This document shows positions 1 through 13,300 of a stretch of DNA of 64,000 bases, one piece after another. The position numbers and the translations under genes are program-made. The DNA comes from Odontesthes bonariensis (Eukaryota > Chordata > Actinopteri > Atheriniformes > Atherinopsidae), in NCBI RefSeq assembly GCF_027942865.1, contig NC_134524.1, forward strand, positions 1,734,644 through 1,798,643, written 5' to 3'. The notes beneath the pieces are model-generated. The model was not told where the DNA came from and made no database searches. It saw nothing but the letters and a program-made list of their open reading frames with translations. Each line of letters starts with the position of its first letter. The first letter of the stretch is position 1.

Positions 1-256
1 AGGAGGAAAGCAACAGAGAACCGTTCCAGTGCTACTCTCACAGCAAACATCTGCTTCTTCCAGCTGTGGACCCGTCGCACACCGCCTGTCAGTCAGTCTG
101 CGTCGCCGTGGAAACCAGCTGATTGGTCCTGGTTGGTCCACATCAGGCTGACGAAGCTTCCAGCTTCACGTTGGGAGCCCACAGATCTGCGTCTCCGAGC
201 TCTGCTGCACTCCTGAGCGGTTCATGAGAGGAGTCAGTTCTTATTCAGGCTCCACT
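1..256. other. Flank without a recognised gene
   Basis: It should lie downstream of ZP exon 16 on the minus strand. A weak candidate terminal exon starts after the minus-strand acceptor CTGACAG near position 91, but its predicted peptide (15 residues and a stop) does not look like a ZP-protein C-terminus, so I do not call it. Confidence 0.4.
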
Positions 257-432
257 TTAAAGGGACAGTTCGCCTCTTCTGACATGAAGCTGTATGACAT
301 CCCATATCAGCAGCATCATTTATGAACTCTGCTCACAGGACGCAGCAGGGGGTAAGAAGATGTTCATAAATGATGTTGCTGATATGGGATGTCATACAGC
401 TTCATGTCAGAAGAGGCGAACTGTCCCTTTAA
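257..432. mobile_element. TTAA-flanked MITE, almost a perfect palindrome
   Basis: The 71-bp terminal inverted repeats (257-327 and 362-432) differ at one base and enclose a 34-bp loop. Both ends read TTAAAGGGACAG, with TTAA at the outer edges, as for piggyBac/Kolobok-type elements that duplicate TTAA. There is no coding capacity. The right half and loop recur at about 58703-58800. A similar terminus (CTATCCCTTTAA) occurs near 59245. Confidence 0.8.
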
Positions 433-809
433 GCTCATATTTTGTTTCAGAGTTATTTAATCAGTCACATATCACTTCTTGTTAAAGAAGCCCTAAAAAA
501 ACACAGTTTCTGTACATAGAAGCATGAATTAAACCATGAAGCCTAAAGGTTAAAGCTTCAGTCCTTTGTGTTTATTCTGACATGAAGCAGCTGTTTGAGG
601 CTTTAAGGTGAATGTTACCACTTTAACTTTATTTCTGAGCTTGATGGAAGAAAAGAAATGAGCTTTTTGCTGACTCTAAACATTTTGCATAAAGCAATCA
701 GACAGAAAATCTTTTGTCTAAGACGTCCATGTTTTTTTTCTGTCACTTTATTCATGAGTCCTGAGAGGATTTAAAAGCCTCCCTGGGCTTCTCCACATCT
801 GGAGCTTAC
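433..809. other. Non-coding stretch between MITE and ZP exon 16
   Basis: AT-rich sequence without a convincing exon, repeat or element on either strand. It may be ZP-gene intron or 3' flank. Confidence 0.4.
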
Positions 810-2292
810 CGGCACGCAGCTGTTCTCCCGTTTGAAACATAGCACCAGTTTGCAGTGCAGGTAAATGTCCCCGGAGCTCTCAGAGAACTCGAACATGTTG
901 AAGGAGAAGACGCTGGAGGTTCCCAGGCCGTTCCCCTCCACCTTCACCGCCACGCCACCGGGGTTCGGACAGCTGTTCACACAGAGGAAAACGCACCTTT
1001 AACGGGAGTGCAGTGGATGAATGACTCTGGGAGCACCTAGGAGCGCCTCAGAGCACCTCAGAGCACCTCTGAGCACCTCTGGACACCTAGGAGCACCTAG
1101 GAGCGCCTCAGAGCGCCTCGGCGAGCACCTCTGAGCACCTCTGAGCACCTAGGAGAACCTCTGAGCACCTCTGAGCACCCAGGTGCACCTAGGAGCACCT
1201 CTGGACACCTAGGAGCACCTAGGAGAACCTCTGAGCACCTAGGAGCACCTCTGGACACCCAGGTGCACCTAGGAGCACCTCTGAGCACCTAGGAGCACCT
1301 AGGAGAACCTCTGAGCACCTAGGAGCACCTAGGAGAACCTCTGAGCACCTAGGTGCACCTAGGAGCACCTCTGGACACCTAGGAGCACCTCAGAGCACCC
1401 AGGTGCACCTAGGAGCACCTCTGGACACCTAGGAGCACCTCAGAGCACCTCAGAGCACCCAGGTGCACCTAGGAGCACCTCTGGACACCTAGGAGCACCT
1501 AGGAGCACCTCTGGACACCCAGGTGTACCTAGGAGAACCTCTGAGCACCTAGGAGCACCTAGGAGAACCTCTGGACACCTAGGAGCACCTCAGAGCACCT
1601 CTGAGCACCCAGGTGCACCTAGGAGCACCTCTGGACACCCAGGTGCACCTAGGAGAACCTCTGAGCACCTAGGTGCACCTCTGAGCACCTAGGAGCGCCT
1701 CAGAGCACCTCAGAGCGCCTTGGAGAGCACCTCTGAGCACCTCTGAGCACCTAGGTGCACCTCTGAGCACCTCTGAGCACCTCTGAGCACCTCTGAGCAC
1801 CTAGAAGTGCCTAGGAGCACATCTCACCCGTTCCTGATCAGGTCGTATCTCGCCCTTCCGTTGTACGAGGCCTCGTCGGTCGCCCAGCAGGAGTTGATCA
1901 CCATGGTGACCACGTCTCCGTCCAGCCCGTCAGCGCCCAGCTCCACCCAGATCCTCTGGTTCAGCCGCACCTCGGCGTTCGACTCCACAGCTCGCGAGCG
2001 CTCGGCGTCGGTGAAGGCCTTCATGGTCAGAGTGTAAGCCCAGACTCCAGATGTGACGATGTGGATGACAGAGCTGCAGAACAAAGGGTCAGAGTCTGTG
2101 CCCGACCAACCTCAGAGCAACCAGAGCTGCACCCGCCCCCCCACACCTGTTTCTGACCAGCACGCTCCTGGGGGCGTCCCGATCGTACACGCAGGAGAAG
2201 TCCATGTAGACCTGGCCGTGGCGAGCGGTGATGTCAGAGGAGCCGTTCTGGACCCTGATGGCGTTCTGGTGGATGATGTGGCTGCTGTTGGT
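810..2292 (-). CDS. ZP gene exons 14-16: rest of ZP-N and ZP-C
   Basis: Exon 14 (2292-2147) encodes SHIIHQNAIRVQNGSSDITA and DFSCVYDRD (ZP-N end). Exon 15 (2073-1828) encodes VWAYTLTMKAFTDAE, RIWVELGADG and INSCWATDEA (ZP-C). Exon 16 (972-810) encodes CPNPGGVAVKVEGNG, FNMFEFSE and GDIYLHCKLVLCFKRENSC, the near-invariant ZP-C signature. Phases are 0-2, 2-2 and 2-0. All cysteines expected in these blocks are present and no stop interrupts them, so the ZP domain looks intact. Exons 15 and 16 are separated by the 10-bp array. Confidence 0.88.
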
Positions 2293-2888
2293 CTGAAGAG
2301 TTGCACGTTCAGATTAATCAGAAAGGTCCGAAACACTGAGGCTGTGTTCCAAACCGCCTACTAACTTTAACTTTTTTTAAGTTCCCGGATGCATCCTAGA
2401 TTCTCCTAAATGTTGGGTATGCATCATGAGGTCACTACTCATACTCAAACTACCCAAGATGCAACGTAACGTGACGTTGCCGATCGTCATTTCCTGTCAA
2501 AACAGCAGTTTCAAGCTAGCTACAACGAGGGTAGGTTCACTTCCTGTTTTCAAAACAAAAGCACCAATTGTATCCTAATGGCTTTCCCTATGATAAAAGG
2601 CAACGGGTATTTTATTTTGTGAAAATAACCGGAAGTGCGTCGCTCACTGCGGCTAGCTTTAGTAGCGCCGAATTCGTGGGAACAAAATTGTAAACAGCCG
2701 GTATTTTGTCAGGTTTTCAACACGTTGGGGATCTAAACGACTACTTTCTCTCCTGAAAATGTTTCAAATGTTGCTAAAGTTTACAGAGTTTAGAGCTTAA
2801 GGGAAATCAGCTTCAGGCCGGCTGATTTCAGCTCGGGCAGGAGCGAAATGCATTGTGGGTAAACGCTCTGCATACTGTCTGATTGATG

Positions 2889-2922
<34 letters not shown>

Positions 2923-2979
2923 TAGTATGCAGTATGTAGTATGCAGTATGCAGTATGTAGTATGCAGTATGCAGTATGT

Positions 2980-3010
<31 letters not shown>

Positions 3011-3070
3011 TTGTAGTCTGCAGTATGTAGTATGCAGTATGCAGTATGTAGTATGCAGTATGCAGTATGT

Positions 3071-3118
<48 letters not shown>

Positions 3119-3189
3119 TAGTATGCAGTATGTAGTATGCAGTATGCAGTATGCAGTATGTAGTATGCAGTATGCAGTATGCAGTATGT

Positions 3190-3223
<34 letters not shown>

Positions 3224-3259
3224 TAGTATGCAGTATGCAGTATGTAGTATGCAGTATGT

Positions 3260-3293
<34 letters not shown>

Positions 3294-3371
3294 TAGTATG
3301 CAGTATGTAGTCTGCAGTATGCAGTATGTAGTATCCAGTATGCAGTATGTAGTATGCAGTATGTAGTATGT

Positions 3372-3412
<41 letters not shown>

Positions 3413-3826
3413 TAGTATGCAGTATGCAGTATGTAGTATGCAGTATGCAGTATGCAGTATGTAGTATGCAGTATGCAGTATGTAGTATCCAGTATGCAGT
3501 ATGTAGTATGCAGTATGTAGTATGCAGTATGTAGTATGTAGTATGCAGTATGTAGTATGTAGTATGTAGTATGCAGTATGTAGTATGCAGTATGTAGTAT
3601 GTAGTATGTAGTATGTAGTATGTAGTATGTAGTATGCAGTATGTAGTATGTAGTATGTAGTATGTAGTATGCAGTATGTAGTATGCAGTATGTAGTATGT
3701 AGTATGTAGTATGTAGTATGTAGTATGCAATATGTAGTATGCAGTATGTAGTATGTAGTATGTAGTATGTAGTATGTAGTATGTAGTATGCAGTATGTAG
3801 TATGCAGTATGCAGTATGTAGTATGT

Positions 3827-3860
<34 letters not shown>

Positions 3861-4148
3861 TAGTATGCAGTATGCAGTATGCAGTATGTAGTATGCAGTA
3901 TGCAGTATGCAGTATGTAGTATGCAGTATGCAGTATGTAGTATGCAGTATGCAGTATGCAGTATGTAGTATGCAGTATGCAGTATGCAGTATGTAGTATG
4001 CAGTATGCAGTATGTAGTATGTAGTATGCAGTATGTAGTATGTAGTATGTAGTATGCAGTATGTAGTATGCAGTATGTAGTATGTAGTATGTAGTATGTA
4101 GTATGTAGTATGCAGTATGTAGTATGCAGTATGCAGTATGTAGTATGT

Positions 4149-4182
<34 letters not shown>

Positions 4183-4211
4183 TAGTATGCAGTATGCAGT
4201 ATGCAGTATGT

Positions 4212-4252
<41 letters not shown>

Positions 4253-4505
4253 TAGTATGCAGTATGCAGTATGCAGTATGTAGTATGTAGTATGCAGTAT
4301 GTAGTATGCAGTATGTAGTATGCAGTATGCAGTATGTAGTATGTAGTATGTAGTATGTAGTATGTAGTATGTAGTATGTAGTATGCAGTATGTAGTATGC
4401 AGTATGTAGTATGCAGTATGCAGTATGTAGTATGTAGTATGTAGTATGTAGTATGCAGTATGTAGTATGCAGTATGTAGTATGCAGTATGCAGTATGTAG
4501 TATGT

Positions 4506-4539
<34 letters not shown>

Positions 4540-4666
4540 TAGTATGCAGTATGCAGTATGCAGTATGTAGTATGCAGTATGCAGTATGTAGTATGCAGTA
4601 TGCAGTATGCAGTATGTAGTATGCAGTATGCAGTATGCAGTATGTAGTATGCAGTATGCAGTATGT

Positions 4667-4700
<34 letters not shown>

Positions 4701-4792
4701 TAGTATGTAGTATGTAGTATGCAGTATGCAGTATGCAGTATGTAGTATGCAGTATGCAGTATGTAGTATGCAGTATGCAGTATGCAGAATGT

Positions 4793-4826
<34 letters not shown>

Positions 4827-4827
4827 T

Positions 4828-4861
<34 letters not shown>

Positions 4862-6087
4862 TAGTATGTAGTATGTAGTATGTAGTATGCAGTATGCAGT
4901 ATGTAGTATGCAGTATGTAGTATGTAGTATGCAGTATGCAGTATGTAGTATGCAGTATGTAGTATGTAGTATGCAGTATGTAGTATGTAGTATGCAGTAT
5001 GCAGTATGTAGTATGCAGTATGTAGTATGCAGTATATAGTATGTAGTATGCAGTATGCAGTATGTAGTATGCAGTATGTAGTATGTAGTATGTAGTATGC
5101 AGTATGTAGTATGTAGTATGCAGTATGTAGTATGTAGTATGCAGTATGTAGTATGTAGTATGCAGTATGCAGTATGTAGTATGCAGTATGTAGTATGCAG
5201 TATGTAGTATGTAGTATGCAGTATGTAGTATGTAGTATGCAGTAGGCAGTATGTAGTATGCAGTATGTAGTATGTAGTATGTAGTATGCAGTATGTAGTA
5301 TGTAGTATGCAGTATGCAGTATGTAGTATGCAGTATGTAGTATGTAGTATGTAGTATGCAGTATGCAGTATGCAGTATGTAATATGTAGTATGCAGTATG
5401 TAGTATGTAGTATGTAGTATGTAGTATGTAGTATGTAGTATGCAGTATGTAGTATGCAGTATGTAGTATGTAGTATGTAGTATGTAGTATGTAGTATGTA
5501 GTATGCAGTATGTAGTATGCAGTATGCAGTATGTAGTATGCAGTATGCAGTATGTAGTATGCAGTATGTAGTATGCAGTATGCAGTATGTAGTATGCAGT
5601 ATGTAGTATGTAGTATGCAGTATGCAGTATGTAGTATGCAGTATGTAGTATGTAGTATGTAGTATGCAGTATGTAGTATGTAGTATGCAGTATGCAGTAT
5701 GTAGTATGTAGTATGCAGTATGCAGTATGTAGTATGCAGTATGCAGTATGCAGTATGTAGTATGTAGTATGTAGTATGTAGTATGCAGTATGCAGTATGC
5801 AGTATGTAATATGCAGTATGCAGTATGTAGTATGCAGTATGCAGTATGTAGTATGTAGTATGTAGTATGTAGTATGCAGTATGCAGTATGTAGTATGCAG
5901 TATGTAGTATGTAGTATGTAGTATGCAGTATGCAGTATGCAGTATGTAATATGCAGTATGCAGTATGCAGTATGTAGTATGCAGTATGTAGTATGTAGTA
6001 TGTAGTATGTAGTATGCAGTATGTAGTATGTAGTATGCAGTATGCAGTATGTAGTATGCAGTATGTAGTATATAGTATGCAGTATGT

Positions 6088-6121
<34 letters not shown>

Positions 6122-6157
6122 TAGTATGCAGTATGTAGTATGTAGTATGCAGTATGT

Positions 6158-6205
<48 letters not shown>

Positions 6206-6241
6206 TAGTATGCAGTATGTAGTATGCAGTATGCAGTATGT

Positions 6242-6289
<48 letters not shown>

Positions 6290-6332
6290 TAGTATGTAGT
6301 ATGCAGTATGTAGTATGTAGTATGCAGTATGT

Positions 6333-6387
<55 letters not shown>

Positions 6388-6388
6388 T

Positions 6389-6422
<34 letters not shown>

Positions 6423-6423
6423 T

Positions 6424-6471
<48 letters not shown>

Positions 6472-6598
6472 TAGTATGCAGTATGCAGTATGCAGTATGT
6501 AGTATGTAGTATGTAGTATGCAGTATGTAGTATGCAGTATGCAGTATGTAGTATGTAGTATGTAGTATGCAGTATGCAGTATGTAGTATGCAGTATGT

Positions 6599-6653
<55 letters not shown>

Positions 6654-6703
6654 TAGTATGCAGTATGCAGTATGCAGTATGTAGTATGTAGTATGCAGTA
6701 TGT

Positions 6704-6737
<34 letters not shown>

Positions 6738-6766
6738 TAGTATGTAGTATGTAGTATGCAGTATGT

Positions 6767-6814
<48 letters not shown>

Positions 6815-6822
6815 TAGTATGT

Positions 6823-6877
<55 letters not shown>

Positions 6878-6934
6878 TAGTATGTAGTATGCAGTATGTA
6901 GTATGCAGTATGCAGTATGCAGTATGTAGTATGT

Positions 6935-6982
<48 letters not shown>

Positions 6983-7109
6983 TAGTATGCAGTATGTAAT
7001 ATGCAGTATGCAGTATGTAGTATGCAGTATGTAGTATGCAGTATGCAGTATGTAGTATGTAGTATGCAGTATGTAGTATGCAGTATGCAGTATGCAGTAT
7101 GTAGTATGT

Positions 7110-7143
<34 letters not shown>

Positions 7144-7144
7144 T

Positions 7145-7199
<55 letters not shown>

Positions 7200-7298
7200 T
7201 AGTATGTAGTATGCAGTATGTAGTATGCAGTATGCAGTATGCAGTATGTAGTATGTAGTATGCAGTATGCAGTATGTAGTATGCAGTATGTAGTATGT

Positions 7299-7339
<41 letters not shown>

Positions 7340-10300
7340 TAGTATGTAGTATGCAGTATGCAGTATGTAGTATGCAGTATGCAGTATGCAGGATGTAGTA
7401 TGTAGTATGCAGTATGTAGTATGCAGTATGCAGTATGTAGTATGCAGTATGCAGTATGCAGTATGTAGTATGCAGTATGCAGTATGCAGTATGTAGTATG
7501 CAGTATGCAGTATGCAGTATGTAGTATGTAGTATGCAGTATGTAGTATGCAGTATGCAGTATGTAGTATGCAGTATGTAGTATGTAGTATGTAGTATGTA
7601 GTATGTAGTATGTAGTATGCAGTATGTAGTATGTAGTATGTAGTATGTAGTATGTAGTATGCAGTATGTAGTATGTAGTATGTAGTATGTAGTATGTAGT
7701 ATGCAGTATGCAGTATGCAGTATGTAGTATGCAGTATGTAGTATGTAGTATGTAGTATGTAGTATGCAGTATGTAGTATGTAGTATGTAGTATGTAGTAT
7801 GTAGTATGCAGTATGCAGTATGCAGTATGTAGTATGCAGTATGCAGTATGTAGTATGTAGTATGTAGTATGTAGTATGTAGTATGTAGTATGTAGTATGT
7901 AGTATGTAGTATGTAGTATGCAGTATGCAGTATGCAGTATGTAGTATGCAGTATGTAGTATGTAGTATGTAGTATGCAGTATGCAGTATGCAGTATGTAG
8001 TATGTAGTATGTAGTATGCAGTATGTAGTATGTAGTATGTAGTATGCAGTATGTAGTATGTAGTATGCAGTATGCAGTATGTAGTATGTAGTATGTAGTA
8101 TGTAGTATGCAGTATGCAGTATGCAGTATGTAGTATGCAGTATGTAGTATGCAGTATGTAGTATGCAGTATGCAGTATGCAGTATGTAGTATGCAGTATG
8201 TAGTAGAGGACCCACCCTGATGTCGGCCCCGCAGCTGCTGCTGCCGCTGAAGCTGAACGCCACCATGTGGGTCCGCTCGTCCATCCGACCCCTGCAGCGC
8301 CGGTCGTTCAGGTGCAGGTCGCTGTAGGCGACGCCTTCGTCCTCCAGGAGACACGCAGCCAGCGTGAGAGAAGCAGAGTTCTGCCTGCAGACTGCTGGAT
8401 CAGGAAATGGAGAGGGAGTCACAGCGGGCCTGGATGGCTGCAGGGAAGCTTTCAGCTGTTGTTGCTGCTGTCGTACCTAATGAGTCCGTCCGGCTGCGCC
8501 CGGAGGCATAAAGCGCCCGGCAGAAGCAGCGCGTCTCACCGCCGACCGCTTTCTGTCCGCAGAACTCGTGAGCGCTGCAGGTCGTGTTCTGACAGAGGAA
8601 CCCGGTGGAGGCTGCAGTGAGACACACGGATAAATAAATACAACAAATAAAGAACGGGACACCTGCAGGAAGCCACAGGTCAGAATAAGATGGAGAGCAA
8701 TGTTCCCTCTAATCTTTTCACGTGTCTGAGCTCCCTGAGCACACTGAGGAGCACTGTGAGCAGCATCAGATGTGCACGCTGTGGCACACCAGCATCACTA
8801 GGGATGGGAATTGATAAGATTTTTACGATTCCAATTCCATTTTTGATTCTGCTTAACGATTCGGTTCTTTGTCGGTTCCCTTATTGATTCTCATTTGGAG
8901 AAAAAGGACAACAAACCGGTCGATTAGCATCAACTTTGTTTAGTTTAGAAGTAACACGAGTCATGAGCTCACAAACCCAACAACGGTGAGGTCCACATTG
9001 GTCTATCATGGCCTGGGTTAGTTAGTTACCTCCAGTGTTAGCTGAGGACATGCTAACGTTGCTAACGTTGCTAACATTGCCAACGTAGCTGGGTTCAGAT
9101 TCACCAACGTTAATTCAATTCAATTCAATTCATTTTTATTTATATAGCGCCAAATACAACAAATGTCATCTCAAGGCACTTAGATAGTAAGTCCAATTCA
9201 AGCCAATTGGAATTCAATTAATTAATAAGTTAGTCCGGAGCAGATCGAAAACGCGACATTCATTCATAGTTATTGCATGTTGGTAGTATTTCCTCCCTTT
9301 GGGGAAATATTCACTTTGCAAGTTGCCCTGTTGTTGTCTTTTTTAGGGATGCGGAACCGAACTTTCGAGCGTTTGTACCGCTTGGGCGCCATGTTTACTG
9401 TTGGCTGCTGGCTGCGCTGGACTCATTAACGTCATTCGCGCCCACTGGAATCGATAAGGGAATCGCTTGCAAAATTGCCAAACGATTCCAAGGAATTGAA
9501 ACACTTTGAACAGGTGTGCTGCTTAGGGATGGGAACCGGTTCTTGTTGAGAACCGGTTCCCATCCCTAAGCAGCACACCTGTTCAAAACCCTGGATCATA
9601 GCCAGTTATATGGCTTATAAAAATAATCAAATCACAGCAGCAATTTCCATTAGTTCACTTTTAATATAAGCGATTTGGCCCACTTAAAATGAAAAAGACA
9701 AAAATCTTGTTGTTCATGAGATGTGTAGTATGTTATCTGTTATATGTGAGAGTCATGCTTGCAGCCTGGTTTTGCAGAGCAGACCTTTCTCACTCGAAAA
9801 AGAAAAAATCTGACCCAGTTTCAGCGCTTGTTCTTCTGTTTGCACTCAGACAGCCATTCCATCCTAAAAGAACCGCATTTCTTTTTTACTTTGGCTCGGT
9901 GAGTGGATGTGTCGCTGGCGCTGCCCGTTCGTTTCGCCATGATAAGGGGTTGCGTCTCACTGTTAGCTAGCTAACCTGCACGGCGCGTATGGGCAGGGCA
10001 CATATGCAAGCACCATCAATGCTCTGATTGGCTGCATAGCGCAAGTAAGCCGTATCGTATCATTGGCTGAACGCCTGTCACTCACTGCGTTATGTTGAAA
10101 AATGGTACAGAAAAAAACAGTATTGGTCTAATTAATTAGATTAGGTCTAGTATTAGATATAAATCAATACGTTAATGGTGAATTTTATTGATGGGGAGTA
10201 AAGCAGGTCCTACAGCACTCAGCCATGGACCTCCAGCCCTCCGGCTCTGGCGTGGACCTCCAGCCCTCCGGCTCCGGCGTGGACCTCCAGCCCTCCGGCT

Positions 10301-13300
10301 CCGGCGTGGACCTCCAGCCCTCCGGTGTGGACCTGTGCAGGCTACAGGCTCTGCTGTAGGCCTCCAGGAACTGACAGTTTAGACCGTCCAGCGCAGGATA
10401 TCGGCACAAAGTGTGGCTGCAGGCGGCTATGAAGGGCTCTGGGTCAATGTCACAGGAGGAGAAGGGCGCCTCCTGCAGGAGGCGACAGCTGGTGCACACA
10501 TGAACAGACACAGAAAGGCAGAAAACACACTGATGACCCGAGTGTTGGTGGGAACGTCACATGCAACACAGACAGATGCTTCTGGGGGAATCCGCTCACC
10601 GGCTGCTCACGCTGGTGCAGTTGATCGTACCGTCGGTAGCGTCGCTGTGCTGCGCCTCGCAGCTAGGGGGCGACAAACAACACAAGGTCAGCCCCGACCT
10701 TTGCTCTGACATCATGCTTATCCATGTTTCTGATCTTATTAATGCTTCACTAGGAGGAAAACTTAGTCATATTCAAATGGTCTATTAAGACCTATTACCA
10801 CTGTAAGCCTTAATATTTCCTCTCAGATGAAAGTCTTTTAAAGATTTGTTATCATTCATTATATCAACCGTTCTGTTATTAGCTATATTTTTAAATGCCT
10901 CCTCTTAGAGGAGAGTTTATCTATGTTTGTTAGCTTTTGTTAGTTTACTCAAATGACCTGTTATAGTTTTACCAATCCTACTATTAGCTAACTTTACTTT
11001 TGCTCTGTTATAGTTATACCAATCCTACTATTAGCTAAATTTACTTTTGCTCTGTTATAGTTATACCAATCCTACTGTTAGCTAAAACTACCTGATTGAT
11101 GTTCTGTATTTACCTGTATTTCTGTGTTTCTGTGTTGTAAAGCACTTTGGATCGCCTTATTGCTGAAAAGTGCTATATAAATAAATTTCACTTTCACTTC
11201 ACTTCACATCACACACATGCAGCATACACAGCATCACTGCCGGGGTCTTACCTGCTGGAGCTGTACTCGGAGAGCCTCAGCTCGCTCAAAGACCTGCTGG
11301 AGTTTCCACACAGACCCCGAACAGACCAAGCAGCCGGTCCTGGACAGGTTCGGGTGGGAATTAGAGTTCGATCCGCAGTCAAACCAAGGTGAACGTGGCC
11401 TAAACCAGACGATGCATTTCCTTTACCTTCCAGGTGGATCTGTGCCATGGAGCCATCGAAGAAGACCGAGGTGGTGAGGTTGGTGAGCGACAGCTTGGCT
11501 CGGACTCCAGTTTCATCCTGAGAGAGTTCCACACCATGAACAAGCCGAGCTGAGCTGTTAAATGTGAGCGTTGACTCGTTCACCTGCATCACAGAGGAAC
11601 ATCAAGAGGAACATCACAGAGGAACATCAAGAGGAACATCAAGAGGACCACCAAGAGGAACACCAAGAGGTACACCAAGAGGTACATCAAGAAGAACACC
11701 AAGAGGACCACCAAGAGGAACATCAAGATGACCATCAAGAGGACCACCAAGAGGTACATCAAGAAGAACACCAAGAGGACCACCAAGAGGAACATCAAGA
11801 GGACCACCAAGAGGACCACCAAGAGGAACACCAAGATGACCACCAAGAGGTACATCAAGAAGAACACCAAGAGGACCACCAAGAGGAACATCAAGAGGAC
11901 CACCAAGAGGACCACCAAGAGGAACACCATGGGTTACACCAAGAGGTACATCAAGAAGAACACCAAGAGGACCACCAAGAGGAACATCAAGAGGACCACT
12001 AAGAGGAACATCAAGAGGACCACCAAGAGGACCACCAAGAGGAACACCAAGGGTTACACCAAGAGGTACATCAAGAAGAAGACCAAGAGGACCACCAAGA
12101 GGAACATCAAGAGGACCACCAAGAGGAACACCATGAGGACCACCAAGAGGAACACCATGAGGACCACCAAGAAGAACACCAAGAGGAACACCAAGAGGGA
12201 CATCAAGAAGAACACCAAGAGGAACACCATGAGGACCACCAAGAGGAACACCATGAGGACCACCAAGATGACCATCAAGAGGACCACCAAGAGGTACATC
12301 AAGAGGACCACCAAGAGGACCACCAAGAAGAACACCAAGAGGACCACCAAGAGGACCACCAAGAGGACCACCAAGAGGAACATCAAGAGGAACACCAAGA
12401 GGAACACCAAGAAGAACACCAAGAGGAACACCAAGAGGACCATCAAGAGGAACACCAAGAGGACCACCAAGAGGACCACCAAGAGGAACACCAAGAGGAC
12501 CACCAAGAGGACCATCAAGAGGAACACCAAGAGGACCATCAAGAGGAACACCAAGAGGAACACCAAGAGGACCACCAAGAGGACCACCAAGAGGAACATC
12601 AACAGATCCCTCCCACAGAAATAAGCCCTGAGATTAGACTTTGTTCTGATACAGCTGTGGCTGCAGGCCCCTCACCCGGATCCTTCCGCCTTGTTCCAGG
12701 TGAATGTGAACACCTGGTCCATCCAGCCGAATCGTCACGCTGTCCAGGAAGCTCACGTCTTTACGACGCCGCTCCTGGAAGTTGGCCCACATGTGGAAAT
12801 CAGGGGCCGACGGAGACGACAGCATCGAGTACGCACACCTATCCCCAACAAAGTTCACATGGCTGTGGATGTCGATGACGGCGGGGCCAATCACAGTGCA
12901 GGTGGAGACCGGCACGGGGTCCAACAGGACGTCCTGAGGGGCGTCGCCCAGTGTGGCGCTTAGTGTTGGGCTCAGCAAGGTTCCCGGGATGCAGCTGGTG
13001 GAGGCAGAAAGGTTCCCAAACAACCACAAAGGTTAAACCCAAACCATAAACTCTTCCTGCTGCTGTTACATGTTACTGTCAAAGCTTTTTGTTGTTGAAG
13101 AAGGTGTGATGAAACATTTCCAAACAAATAAGGTCACGAAACTGCTTTAACGAGTTTCTGTTGTGAACATGTTTACCTGCCGTTGCCTAGACAACGCTCC
13201 AGGGGACCACAGGCAGAGTACCGGAGGCCAGCAGTGTCATCACAGGTAAGAAACAGGCAGGTTTCAGGGGAATTCACCTCTGAACCCAGCTTATACACAA

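Noticed and set aside
1..110. Possible terminal ZP exon (minus strand)
   Set aside because: An acceptor exists, but the peptide is 15 residues before a stop and lacks the basic cleavage site or hydrophobic tail expected.
2790..8422. Two minus-strand open frames of more than 1,850 codons
   Set aside because: They are the heptamer satellite read in different frames; only the start of one (exon 13) is genuine coding sequence.
9689..9970. Possible 93-codon gene on the plus strand
   Set aside because: Lies in ZP intron 11, with no recognisable family, no promoter evidence and composition like its flanks.
11571..12624. Long Lys/Thr/Arg-rich and Val/Leu-rich open frames
   Set aside because: By-products of a 12-bp tandem array in an intron; no start context, domain or splice support.
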